45,063 bases of DNA from Bacteroidota bacterium (lineage in GTDB: Bacteria > Bacteroidota > Bacteroidia > Bacteroidales > F082). Of this stretch, positions 18,656 through 26,170 are shown one piece after another. Location of the stretch: positions 1-45,063 of the forward strand of contig NYYH01000002.1 of assembly GCA_002686705.1 (NCBI GenBank). The letters are read 5' to 3'. A program made the position numbers and the translations under genes. The notes beneath the pieces were generated by a model. The model ran no database searches. It saw only the letters and a list, made by a program, of their open reading frames with translations, and was not told the origin of the DNA. Numbering within the stretch: the stretch's first letter is position 1; every line of letters starts with the position of its first letter.

Positions 18656-19573
18656 ATGATTGATTTTTCGGTTGTAGTCCCTGTTCACAATAGTGAGGAA
18701 ACACTTGAAGAGTTATTCTCAAGGTTAGTCGTTGTATTTGGTGAGTTAGGAAGTAGCTTTGAGGTTATCTTCGTTGAAGATGGTGGAAGAGATGATAGTT
18801 GGAATGTTCTAAAAAAACTAAAGCATGAATTTCCTGACTTAATAAAAGCAATAAAGCTTAATAAGAATTTCGGACAACATAATGCCACTATGTGCGGATT
18901 TACGTTTACCAAAGGTGATAAGATTATTACAATTGATGATGATCTACAAAATCCTCCCGAAGAAATAAAAAAATTATTCGAAAACTATCAAAATAATCGT
19001 AGTGATGTCACATATGGTATTTACACAAAAAAGCAGCATATTTTTGCCCGAAACGTGATGAGCAAAAGTGCGAAAAAGTCATCAAAATTTTTTATGAAGG
19101 GTACGGGTAAAGGTTCATCATTTAGAATCATTAACCATAAAATTGTTAAAAGACTCCTCGAGCATAATATCAGCTTTATTTTTATAGATGAGGTATTACA
19201 ATGGTATACAGGAAACATCTCATTTGCAGATGTTGAACATAAAAAAAGAAAGCATAATAAATCTGGGTATAGTACCAGAAAGCTTTTTAACCTTGCTTCC
19301 GATCTCACATATTATTATACAAATATTCCACTAAAATTAATGGTTTATGGAGGTATGATAATTTCTGTACTGAGTTTTATTCTGGCTTTGAAGTTTATTA
19401 TTCAAAAGTTTTTTTATGATGTACCTACAGGGTATACTTCAATTATTGTTGCCATATTGTTTTCTACTGGTATTATAGTTTTTAGTCTGGGAATAATTGG
19501 CGGATACTTAAGTCGGATTCAGACAGTGCAAAATAAAAAACCTCCATTTCATATTGAAGAATTACTTGATTGA
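18656..19573 (+). CDS. GtrB/ArnC-like family 2 glycosyltransferase with two C-terminal membrane helices
   Basis: 305 residues. GT-A domain with SVVVPVHNSEETL, VEDGGRDDS (40-48), a metal-binding DDDLQNPPEE at 94-103 and the FGQHNA motif near 72. The region of about 225-290 holds two hydrophobic helices, as in polyisoprenyl-phosphate hexose or L-Ara4N transferases (GtrB, ArnC). It would charge a polyprenyl phosphate with a sugar at the cytoplasmic face. Being last in the unit behind ACP, KAS III and SDR suggests that the sugar or its glycan is acyl-modified, although no acyltransferase is visible. It starts 38 bases after the SDR gene. Confidence 0.85.
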   Translation: MIDFSVVVPVHNSEETLEELFSRLVVVFGELGSSFEVIFVEDGGRDDSWNVLKKLKHEFPDLIKAIKLNKNFGQHNATMCGFTFTKGDKIITIDDDLQNPPEEIKKLFENYQNNRSDVTYGIYTKKQHIFARNVMSKSAKKSSKFFMKGTGKGSSFRIINHKIVKRLLEHNISFIFIDEVLQWYTGNISFADVEHKKRKHNKSGYSTRKLFNLASDLTYYYTNIPLKLMVYGGMIISVLSFILALKFIIQKFFYDVPTGYTSIIVAILFSTGIIVFSLGIIGGYLSRIQTVQNKKPPFHIEELLD

Positions 19574-19643
19574 CAGGAAAGTTATTTGTAGTTGACTCAG
19601 AAGTATATTTGCATTAGGCTTGGAAATTGTTTGTTGAGTATTA

Positions 19644-22600
19644 TTACTCTTCTTCTTTTTTATTATTCTCATTCTCATTTATCATATAAATCCTCTTCTT
19701 GCCATCCATTTTAATGCTTAAAGGTTGTTTAAACCTAACATGGTTAAAGTATTTCCCTTTCCTTATAATCTGTTGATCGTTTAATTTATCGTATTTAACA
19801 TAGCTTTTATGGAGCTCGGGTTGAACAGTAAAATAACCAACATTCATACTTGTTACATTATAGAAAAAATGAGAACCAGATGAGGCATCTAACGGAAACT
19901 TGTCGAGACTGGATTCCACAATAACTTTTGCATTCGATATCATATGCCACTTGACAGGAATACCAATCCACCTATCGCGAGTACCCCATCTTCCAGGACC
20001 TATTAACACATATTTTCTGTCTTGCTTGATCATAGATGCATTCATCTCTGCAATTTCTCTGGCCATGTCTTCAGTAAACGATTTATCAAACCTGTCAACA
20101 TCAGCATAAATTACATCTGTAATATCATCGATTATACCATTTCCCATTCCTTTCTCGGAGTACAGCACTATGGATTTCTTATTTATTTTTTCTAATTCGA
20201 TATTGCAATCGACGCCATATTGTATCAAAGGTTTTATCTGTAAAATATAAAATGAAGCTTTTCCGTCATCGTCTTTTGTAAGGTCAACAGCATATTCAAT
20301 TTCAATAGCTGTTCCCATTGCATCTCTGCCAAGCCTAAGCACGAGTTCAATTGTTTTAGCAAGAGAAATATAGTTGTATTTGAGAATATTGGCAAAATTA
20401 ATAATACGAGGACCCGGTTTAGTAATCCCAGGATATACCGTATTATTGTCTGGATTATAAACAGATGCCAGATGTTTAAGAGTACCTTGATTTTCCGACA
20501 CACTAACGTCATTTTCAGATAATCCTGCCAATTCTCCTTCAAGAAGATTAAGGTTTTCTTTTTTCAGGTCAACTGCATAGAATTTAACTTGTGAATTCCT
20601 CAATTGATTTTTTGTAGTATTAATTTCGATGGTAGGATATTTCGGAGAGAACCTATAGGCTTTATTCCCTTCAGCAATATATTTACCAAGTCCAACAGCT
20701 GCAATAGCAAATCCTTCTTCAGGTTTCATATGTGCAAATGGGTAAAAGTTATAGGATTGAGCAACACCACTTAGATGAGGGTAATATAGGTTGCCAAATT
20801 TATTTCCTACTACTTCCTGTATTATTACTGCCATCTTTTCCTCTTCAATTTTAAAGTCGATAGCTTTTACATAACCTTTAGCGGTATCTGAATAAACAGA
20901 GGCCATAACAAGCTTAATAGCATCTGCGACCTGACTAAGGCGCACATTAATATCCGGGTTACTGTTAGGCAATAGATAGGTTTCGAATATTCCTGCAAAA
21001 GGTTGAGTTAATGAATCTTCGAACATGCCTGATGATCTAACGGCAATAGGCTTTTTAATATCATCAAGTAATTCGGACAGGTTTTTTAAAAGTTCATCAG
21101 ATAGTTGTCCGGCGATGAAACGTTTTTTTATTTCAGCATAGTCATTATTGTCTAGCAGTCCCTGTGTAAGGTTATTGTTTTTAAGAAAAGATTCAAATTC
21201 TAGTGTTCCTATTACAAAAGTCTTCGGTGTGCGTACCTTAACATCTGGAATAAATTTTGAAAAATCAAAATTGTTAATTAATGCGTCAATAAATGCTAAA
21301 CCTCTACCTTTGCCTCCAAGTGAACCGCCGGCAAGCGTATAAACATTCTCTTCAGTAATTTCCTTTTTGCTCTTATAAGGTATAATATTGCCTGAGTCAC
21401 GCTCGTTCCTATATTCCTTAAGCATGTTAAGCAAGTCTTTACGCAGTTCATTAGCATTTTCAAAATCATCAACTTTTTTTAAATTTATTATACTTGCTGC
21501 AATTATTTCACCTCGAGCCATTAGCCACATTGAGAAATTATCCCTACTACCATGATACAATAATGATTCGCTAGGAATTTTCTTTAGGAAACTCTCAAAT
21601 TCTTTCATGTTTGAAGCTACGGCAATAGTTTCACCTTTGCCATCCTTAAATTCAAAATCGCCAAAACCAAGATAATTTCTTATAAAATGTGCAAAATCCT
21701 GATAAAGTGTATCAGAATGCTTGTGAATAAATAATGAATGATAATCCTTTGCAACCGAGGCATATGAGCTATCTGATGATTGTAATATAGTTGGAAGGTT
21801 TCTTAGTCTCTTCTGAGTGTATTCAAGCAATTTAATTCCTGCATCTTCGTCAAATTTACCTTTTCGTTCAAATTTAACATCGGTTATCAGGCATGTAATA
21901 TAATCTCTATACTTTTTAATAATGTCTGTAGCTTCTTCGAAATTGGTTGCAAGCAGTATTTTTGGTCTGGCGCGCATCCTTAATACTTTATATAATTCGT
22001 CGGTGCTCACGTCATCTATTATTCTTTTTGTTTGCTCCATTACTACCTTATACAAAAACGATAAATATCTTGAGTAATAAGTGGGCGAGTCCTCAACTAA
22101 TAGAATAATGCGAACCCTTCCAAGTTGAGTGTCGTTTTCTGCATTTATTTTATCTTCCAACAATTTTATCATTGAGAAGAAAATGTTTGCATCACCATTC
22201 CAAGTGAACAACATATCAACATAGGTAATACTTTCAAGTTTTCGTTTAAAATAATCCGTTTCAGCACTGTTGTTGAGCAATAGAAATATCGGTATAAAAG
22301 GAAATGTTTTCTTTATTTGTTCACAAACAATAAGTGGTGTGGTTTTCTCAACACCAACCATGTAAATTATTAACTCAAAGTGTTTATATTTGAGTAATTC
22401 CATTGCCTGGCTCAGGTTAGTGGCCCCAGTTATCCTGGGAAAAGTAGTAAGGTTTAACTGACCGTATTGACCTAACATATGCTCTGAAAACCTTCCTTCG
22501 CTTTCAATTGCATAAGCATCATATAAACTTGAGATTAGAAGAATTTCTTTTACTTTAAAGGGCATTAAATCATGATAAATGTCACGATTATATGTGTATT

Positions 22601-23069
22601 TATTTAAAAACCTTTGAAGGAACCTGCTGCTGACTGGTCCGTTAGTTTTTTCTGTTGTATCTAAATTAATCGGATTGGATAATCCTGCTGTCCGTTCAAG
22701 ATCATTTAGATATTGTGTGATAATTTTAACAAGACTTTTTAAGAAATAATCATTCTCACTCATTTCCAGACTACTCTGGTTTTTTGCTTTTTGCTTAGAA
22801 CAGATTTTTATTTTCCCTTTATTTCCTGAACTCGTAATAAAGTTACTAGCCATACATACGAAATCGTCAGTATATTCCCTTGAGAGATATTCAGCATTAT
22901 TATAATAAATAGCTAAGGATATTGGTGATGACCGCTTGCTATACACATGAATAGCATCAACAATTTTCAGAAAGGTCTCATCTATACTCTTATTTTGTCG
23001 AACTATACGGTTTATGTTGCTAATCACATCAAGTAGATTCACATATTTGTATGATTGACTTTCCTTCAT
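19644..23069 (-). CDS. Receiver-domain / PEP-synthase-type ATP-grasp fusion protein
   Basis: 1141 residues, cytosolic. Residues 1-130 form a helical/GAF-like sensory region. Residues of about 172-305 look like a receiver fold without its acidic pair or phospho-acceptor (pseudo-receiver). Residues of about 318-470 form a second receiver with Glu326, Asp327, Asp397 and Lys450, the full active-site set. From about 575 the PPDK/PEP-synthase N-terminal ATP-grasp follows: AGGSLGGKGRGLAF (580-593) and IAVRSSGMFEDSLTQPFAG (675-693). A C-terminal part carries GPGRWGTRDRWIGIPV and SSGSHFFYNV. The swivelling phospho-His domain and PEP TIM barrel of true PPDK are absent, so it is not a normal PEP synthase. 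It may phosphorylate a protein or small molecule under receiver control. Divergent from the LuxR-type regulator at 23219. Confidence 0.82.
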   Translation of the reverse strand: MKESQSYKYVNLLDVISNINRIVRQNKSIDETFLKIVDAIHVYSKRSSPISLAIYYNNAEYLSREYTDDFVCMASNFITSSGNKGKIKICSKQKAKNQSSLEMSENDYFLKSLVKIITQYLNDLERTAGLSNPINLDTTEKTNGPVSSRFLQRFLNKYTYNRDIYHDLMPFKVKEILLISSLYDAYAIESEGRFSEHMLGQYGQLNLTTFPRITGATNLSQAMELLKYKHFELIIYMVGVEKTTPLIVCEQIKKTFPFIPIFLLLNNSAETDYFKRKLESITYVDMLFTWNGDANIFFSMIKLLEDKINAENDTQLGRVRIILLVEDSPTYYSRYLSFLYKVVMEQTKRIIDDVSTDELYKVLRMRARPKILLATNFEEATDIIKKYRDYITCLITDVKFERKGKFDEDAGIKLLEYTQKRLRNLPTILQSSDSSYASVAKDYHSLFIHKHSDTLYQDFAHFIRNYLGFGDFEFKDGKGETIAVASNMKEFESFLKKIPSESLLYHGSRDNFSMWLMARGEIIAASIINLKKVDDFENANELRKDLLNMLKEYRNERDSGNIIPYKSKKEITEENVYTLAGGSLGGKGRGLAFIDALINNFDFSKFIPDVKVRTPKTFVIGTLEFESFLKNNNLTQGLLDNNDYAEIKKRFIAGQLSDELLKNLSELLDDIKKPIAVRSSGMFEDSLTQPFAGIFETYLLPNSNPDINVRLSQVADAIKLVMASVYSDTAKGYVKAIDFKIEEEKMAVIIQEVVGNKFGNLYYPHLSGVAQSYNFYPFAHMKPEEGFAIAAVGLGKYIAEGNKAYRFSPKYPTIEINTTKNQLRNSQVKFYAVDLKKENLNLLEGELAGLSENDVSVSENQGTLKHLASVYNPDNNTVYPGITKPGPRIINFANILKYNYISLAKTIELVLRLGRDAMGTAIEIEYAVDLTKDDDGKASFYILQIKPLIQYGVDCNIELEKINKKSIVLYSEKGMGNGIIDDITDVIYADVDRFDKSFTEDMAREIAEMNASMIKQDRKYVLIGPGRWGTRDRWIGIPVKWHMISNAKVIVESSLDKFPLDASSGSHFFYNVTSMNVGYFTVQPELHKSYVKYDKLNDQQIIRKGKYFNHVRFKQPLSIKMDGKKRIYMINENENNKKEEE

Positions 23070-23088
23070 AATGATACTTATTTACTCG

Positions 23089-23096
23089 CAAATATA
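23089..23096 (-). promoter_or_regulatory. Candidate -7 box of the receiver/ATP-grasp gene
   Basis: TATATTTG on the minus strand, followed by C, lies about 20 bases before the ATG at 23069. It is an exact TAnnTTTG match. The -33 TTG is not obvious. Confidence 0.4.
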
Positions 23097-23218
23097 CATA
23101 GACTAGCTGAGAATAATATTTTAGGAATATTTAAAACTATCGGGCCTACAATTCTAAGAACTCTCGATTACATTTTGTACTTTCGCTTTTTTTATGAATC
23201 TACTTCATTTAAGTCTGT

Positions 23219-23878
23219 ATGATTAAAGTTTCACTTATCGATGAACACCCTGTAATATGTGATGCGCTGACAGCCTTACTCTCTGATGTAGATGATGTTA
23301 TGGTTGCCGGCTCAAGTAGATCATTTAAAGAATTTGCAGAGGTTATTGCCGACGTCCAACCTAATATTGTAATCACTGTTTTTTATAAACCCGACGATAT
23401 AAATGTAGAAGATATCAGGCAACTTGCATTTGAATATCCTAATATTAAACTGTTAGTGTTGTCAATGTTTAATGATGAAAAACAAGTGCTTAAGATGATA
23501 AAGGCTGGCGCCAAAGGGCATCTAAGTTATGACACAAACAGATCTGAAATTCTTGAAGCTATTTACACATTAAGAAATGGTTATGAGTTTTACGCAAAAA
23601 CTATAACTAACATACTCTTAAGCAGTTATATAAGCGATAAAAATTTGAACAAGCGAGAAAAAGAAAATAGACAAAAAGATCTTTCCGTGCGGGAAATGGA
23701 AGTTTTCAGACTCTTTGCCGAAGGAAACTCAAACAGAAGCATTGCGGATGAACTTTTTATTAGTATTCGTACAGTAGAAACGCATAAAACTAACATTATG
23801 AAGAAGATAGGTCTTAAAACCACTGTTGATCTTGTTAAGTTTGCCATAAAGACTAATATTATTCATCTTGATTATTGA
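23219..23878 (+). CDS. NarL/LuxR-family regulator with degenerate receiver
   Basis: 219 residues. Receiver fold at about 1-120 and a LuxR-type helix-turn-helix at about 154-210 (LSVREMEVFRLFAEGNSNRSI, then RTVETHKTNIMKKIG). The acidic pair Asp8-Glu9 is present, but the phospho-acceptor position in NIVITVFYKP is Val54 instead of Asp, and the conserved Lys before the last helix (usual LLK) reads LSY. The receiver therefore probably cannot be phosphorylated and may respond to a ligand or partner instead. It starts with an ATG at 23219, 149 bases from the divergent receiver/ATP-grasp gene, and probably regulates or partners with it. No histidine kinase is nearby. Confidence 0.88.
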   Translation: MIKVSLIDEHPVICDALTALLSDVDDVMVAGSSRSFKEFAEVIADVQPNIVITVFYKPDDINVEDIRQLAFEYPNIKLLVLSMFNDEKQVLKMIKAGAKGHLSYDTNRSEILEAIYTLRNGYEFYAKTITNILLSSYISDKNLNKREKENRQKDLSVREMEVFRLFAEGNSNRSIADELFISIRTVETHKTNIMKKIGLKTTVDLVKFAIKTNIIHLDY

Positions 23879-23956
23879 GTTGAGTGTATAGATTGCTACG
23901 TGCTATGGTAGATATTCTGTGATAATCTTCTTCCGTTTTCTACTAAATCAATTAGT

Positions 23957-24949
23957 CTAACTCTTCAGAGCTTCCCAAATAATGTCTTTTAGCTTTACAA
24001 TTCCAATATTAGCCACAGAAGAAATAAATACAGTCTCCACATCTTCGGGAAGTGTCGGTTTAATTTCTTTTATAAGTTCCTGATCAAGCATATCAGTTTT
24101 ACTTATGGCAAGTATTCTCTTTTTATCAAGTAATTCTGGATTATATTTATTTAACTCATTTAGCAATACCTCGTATTCATTGCTTATGTCTTCACTGTCA
24201 GCAGGCACTAAAAATAGCAAGATCGAATTTCTTTCAATATGTCTCAAAAACCTTAGGCCAAGCCCTTTACCTTCATGCGCACCTTCAATTATCCCAGGTA
24301 TGTCGGCCATAACAAATGAGTATTGATCGCGATAAGCAACAATGCCCAGATTAGGACGTAATGTTGTAAAAGGATAATCGGCAATTTCTGGTTTTGCAGC
24401 TGACACTACAGAAAGAAGAGTTGACTTACCTGCATTCGGAAATCCTACCAAGCCAACATCGGCAAGTATTTTTAACTCAAAAACAACATTTTGTTCTATT
24501 CCTTCTTCACCGGGTTGAGCATATCTGGGTGCCTGATTGGTTGATGTTTTAAAATGTTCATTGCCTAAACCACCACGGCCACCCTTAAGCAACACCAATT
24601 GTTGTCCGTTTTCAGTTATTTCAGCCATAAGTTCGTCAGTGTCAGGATTTTTAGCAATGGTTCCCAGTGGAACTTCAATAATGATGTCTTTCCCATCTGC
24701 TCCTGTACTTCTTTGTTTACTGCCATTGCTACCATGCTCAGCCCTTAAGTGACGAGTAAATCGTAAATGTAATAGAGTCCACATATTAGCATTGCCAAGT
24801 AGGATTATATCACCTCCTTTTCCTCCATCACCACCATCAGGTCCACCCTTTGGAAGATATTTTTCTCGTCTGAAATGTACTGATCCTGGACCCCCATTTC
24901 CAGAACGGCAATATATTTTTACGTAATCAACAAAATTGGATGTTGCCAT
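23957..24949 (-). CDS. obgE: Obg/CgtA ribosome-associated GTPase
   Basis: 330 residues, normal for the family without a long C-terminal extension. The glycine-rich Obg fold fills residues 1-158 ([34 protein letters not shown]). The G domain follows: G1 GFPNAGKS (169-176), switch I TTLRPN, G3 DIPG, G4 SKTD, and a late SSVANIG. It binds the 50S subunit, acts late in ribosome assembly and links to the stringent response. Gene is transcribed divergently from pdxA with 102 bases between start codons. It is convergent with the LuxR-type regulator and no terminator is evident between them. Confidence 0.97.
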   Translation of the reverse strand: MATSNFVDYVKIYCRSGNGGPGSVHFRREKYLPKGGPDGGDGGKGGDIILLGNANMWTLLHLRFTRHLRAEHGSNGSKQRSTGADGKDIIIEVPLGTIAKNPDTDELMAEITENGQQLVLLKGGRGGLGNEHFKTSTNQAPRYAQPGEEGIEQNVVFELKILADVGLVGFPNAGKSTLLSVVSAAKPEIADYPFTTLRPNLGIVAYRDQYSFVMADIPGIIEGAHEGKGLGLRFLRHIERNSILLFLVPADSEDISNEYEVLLNELNKYNPELLDKKRILAISKTDMLDQELIKEIKPTLPEDVETVFISSVANIGIVKLKDIIWEALKS

Positions 24950-25026
24950 GATAAATTGATGTTTTGATGATCTGAACGGTTATTTTGCAAAAGTGTAAAT
25001 TATTTCAACAACGAGAGCAAAAATCT

Positions 25027-25034
25027 TATTTTTG
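25027..25034 (+). promoter_or_regulatory. Candidate -7 box of the pdxA operon
   Basis: TATTTTTG, followed by C, is an exact TAnnTTTG match 17 bases before the pdxA ATG at 25052, giving a very short leader. No TTG at the expected -33 spacing. Confidence 0.4.
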
Positions 25035-25051
25035 CATAAACTAAATTGAAA

Positions 25052-26164
25052 ATGCATAAAAAATTCAATCAAGAACATGAAAGAAAAATCCGATTGGGTA
25101 TTACTCATGGCGATTTTAACGGAATAAGTTACGAAGTAATAATTAAGGCACTATCCGATAATCGGATATTGGATTTTTTTACGCCCGTTATATACGGATT
25201 ATCAAGGGTAATGTCGTATAACAGAAAAAATATGAATCTTCACGATTTTAATTTTAATTCAGCCAGGGATGCGACAACAATAAGGAATAATAAGGTTAAT
25301 CTGATAAATTTAAATGAGGAAGAGATTAAAATTGAATATGGTAAATCGAGTACTGACGCAGGTAAATTTGCTCATATCGCCCTGGAAAGAGCTATTGCAG
25401 ATTTGAAAAACAATCAGATAAATGTTGTTGTAACAGCTCCAATTAATAAGGAAAATATACAATCAGATGAGTTCAATTTTCCAGGACACACTGAGTATCT
25501 TGCTTCCAGTTTTGAAACGGACGATTATCTGATGCTAATGGTTTTCGAAAAGCTCAAAATAGGAATTGTCACCGGTCATATTCCTTTAGCAGAAGTGGCT
25601 AATGCTTTGTCGGAAGAAAAAATACTTAGTAAGATTACGGTACTTGAAAACTCTATTAAAGAAGATTTTGGTATCGAAAAACCAAAAATTGCTGTACTTG
25701 GATTAAATCCTCATGCTGGTGAAAATGGGACTATAGGATTGGAAGACAAAAATATTATATCGCCTGCCATAATTGCAGCAAAGACAAATGGACTACTTGT
25801 TTTTGGTCCTTTTGCCGCCGACAGTTTTTTTGCTAATGAATACACTAAATACGATGCTGTTTTGGCCATGTATCATGATCAGGGTTTAATTCCTTTTAAA
25901 ACTCTCGCCTTTGAAGGTGGCGTAAATTATACAGCCGGATTACCTTATGTACGAACCTCCCCTGCACATGGTACTGCTTATAACATGGCTGGAAGAAATG
26001 TTGCTTCCCCTGAATCTATTAGAAGTGCTATGTATCTTGCAGTTGATATTTATCAGAACCGTCAGAGATATGCGGAAATGAATAAAAATCCACTCGGATA
26101 TAATCTGCTTAACGACGTGAAGAATGGTGAAAATAATAAAGAAGTAAACTCCTCGGAGGAATAA
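25052..26164 (+). CDS. pdxA: 4-hydroxythreonine-4-phosphate dehydrogenase (PdxA)
   Basis: 370 residues from the ATG at 25052; a TTG two codons earlier is an unlikely start. It oxidises 4-phosphohydroxy-L-threonine in the DXP-dependent pyridoxal phosphate pathway. The N-terminal GDFNGISYEVI replaces the usual GDPAGIGPEI. The divalent metal ligands are present at His176 (TGHIPL), His221 (NPHAGE) and His275 (MYHDQG), matching the three E. coli metal histidines in order and spacing. His146 in PGHTEYL and SPAHGTA are also conserved. It is followed after 6 bases by murF-alr; alanine racemase needs PLP, which makes the pairing sensible. Confidence 0.95.
   Translation: MHKKFNQEHERKIRLGITHGDFNGISYEVIIKALSDNRILDFFTPVIYGLSRVMSYNRKNMNLHDFNFNSARDATTIRNNKVNLINLNEEEIKIEYGKSSTDAGKFAHIALERAIADLKNNQINVVVTAPINKENIQSDEFNFPGHTEYLASSFETDDYLMLMVFEKLKIGIVTGHIPLAEVANALSEEKILSKITVLENSIKEDFGIEKPKIAVLGLNPHAGENGTIGLEDKNIISPAIIAAKTNGLLVFGPFAADSFFANEYTKYDAVLAMYHDQGLIPFKTLAFEGGVNYTAGLPYVRTSPAHGTAYNMAGRNVASPESIRSAMYLAVDIYQNRQRYAEMNKNPLGYNLLNDVKNGENNKEVNSSEE
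26155..26160 (+). promoter_or_regulatory. Shine-Dalgarno sequence before murF-alr
   Basis: GGAGGA lies 10 bases before the ATG at 26171, inside the last codons of pdxA. It is the only strong Shine-Dalgarno I noticed in front of a gene here; most starts in this window have none. It supports this start and efficient re-initiation inside the operon. Confidence 0.55.
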
Positions 26165-26170
26165 TTTCAT

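Noticed and set aside
12053..19573. Reading the ACP/KAS III/SDR unit as housekeeping fatty acid synthesis or an aryl polyene cluster
   Set aside because: No fabD, fabF, plsX, dehydratase, ammonia-lyase or KAS II/chain-length factor pair is nearby, and the neighbours are glycosyltransferases and a CotH lipoprotein.
19644..23069. Annotation as pyruvate phosphate dikinase or PEP synthase
   Set aside because: The phospho-His swivelling domain and the PEP-binding barrel are absent; only the N-terminal ATP-grasp is present.
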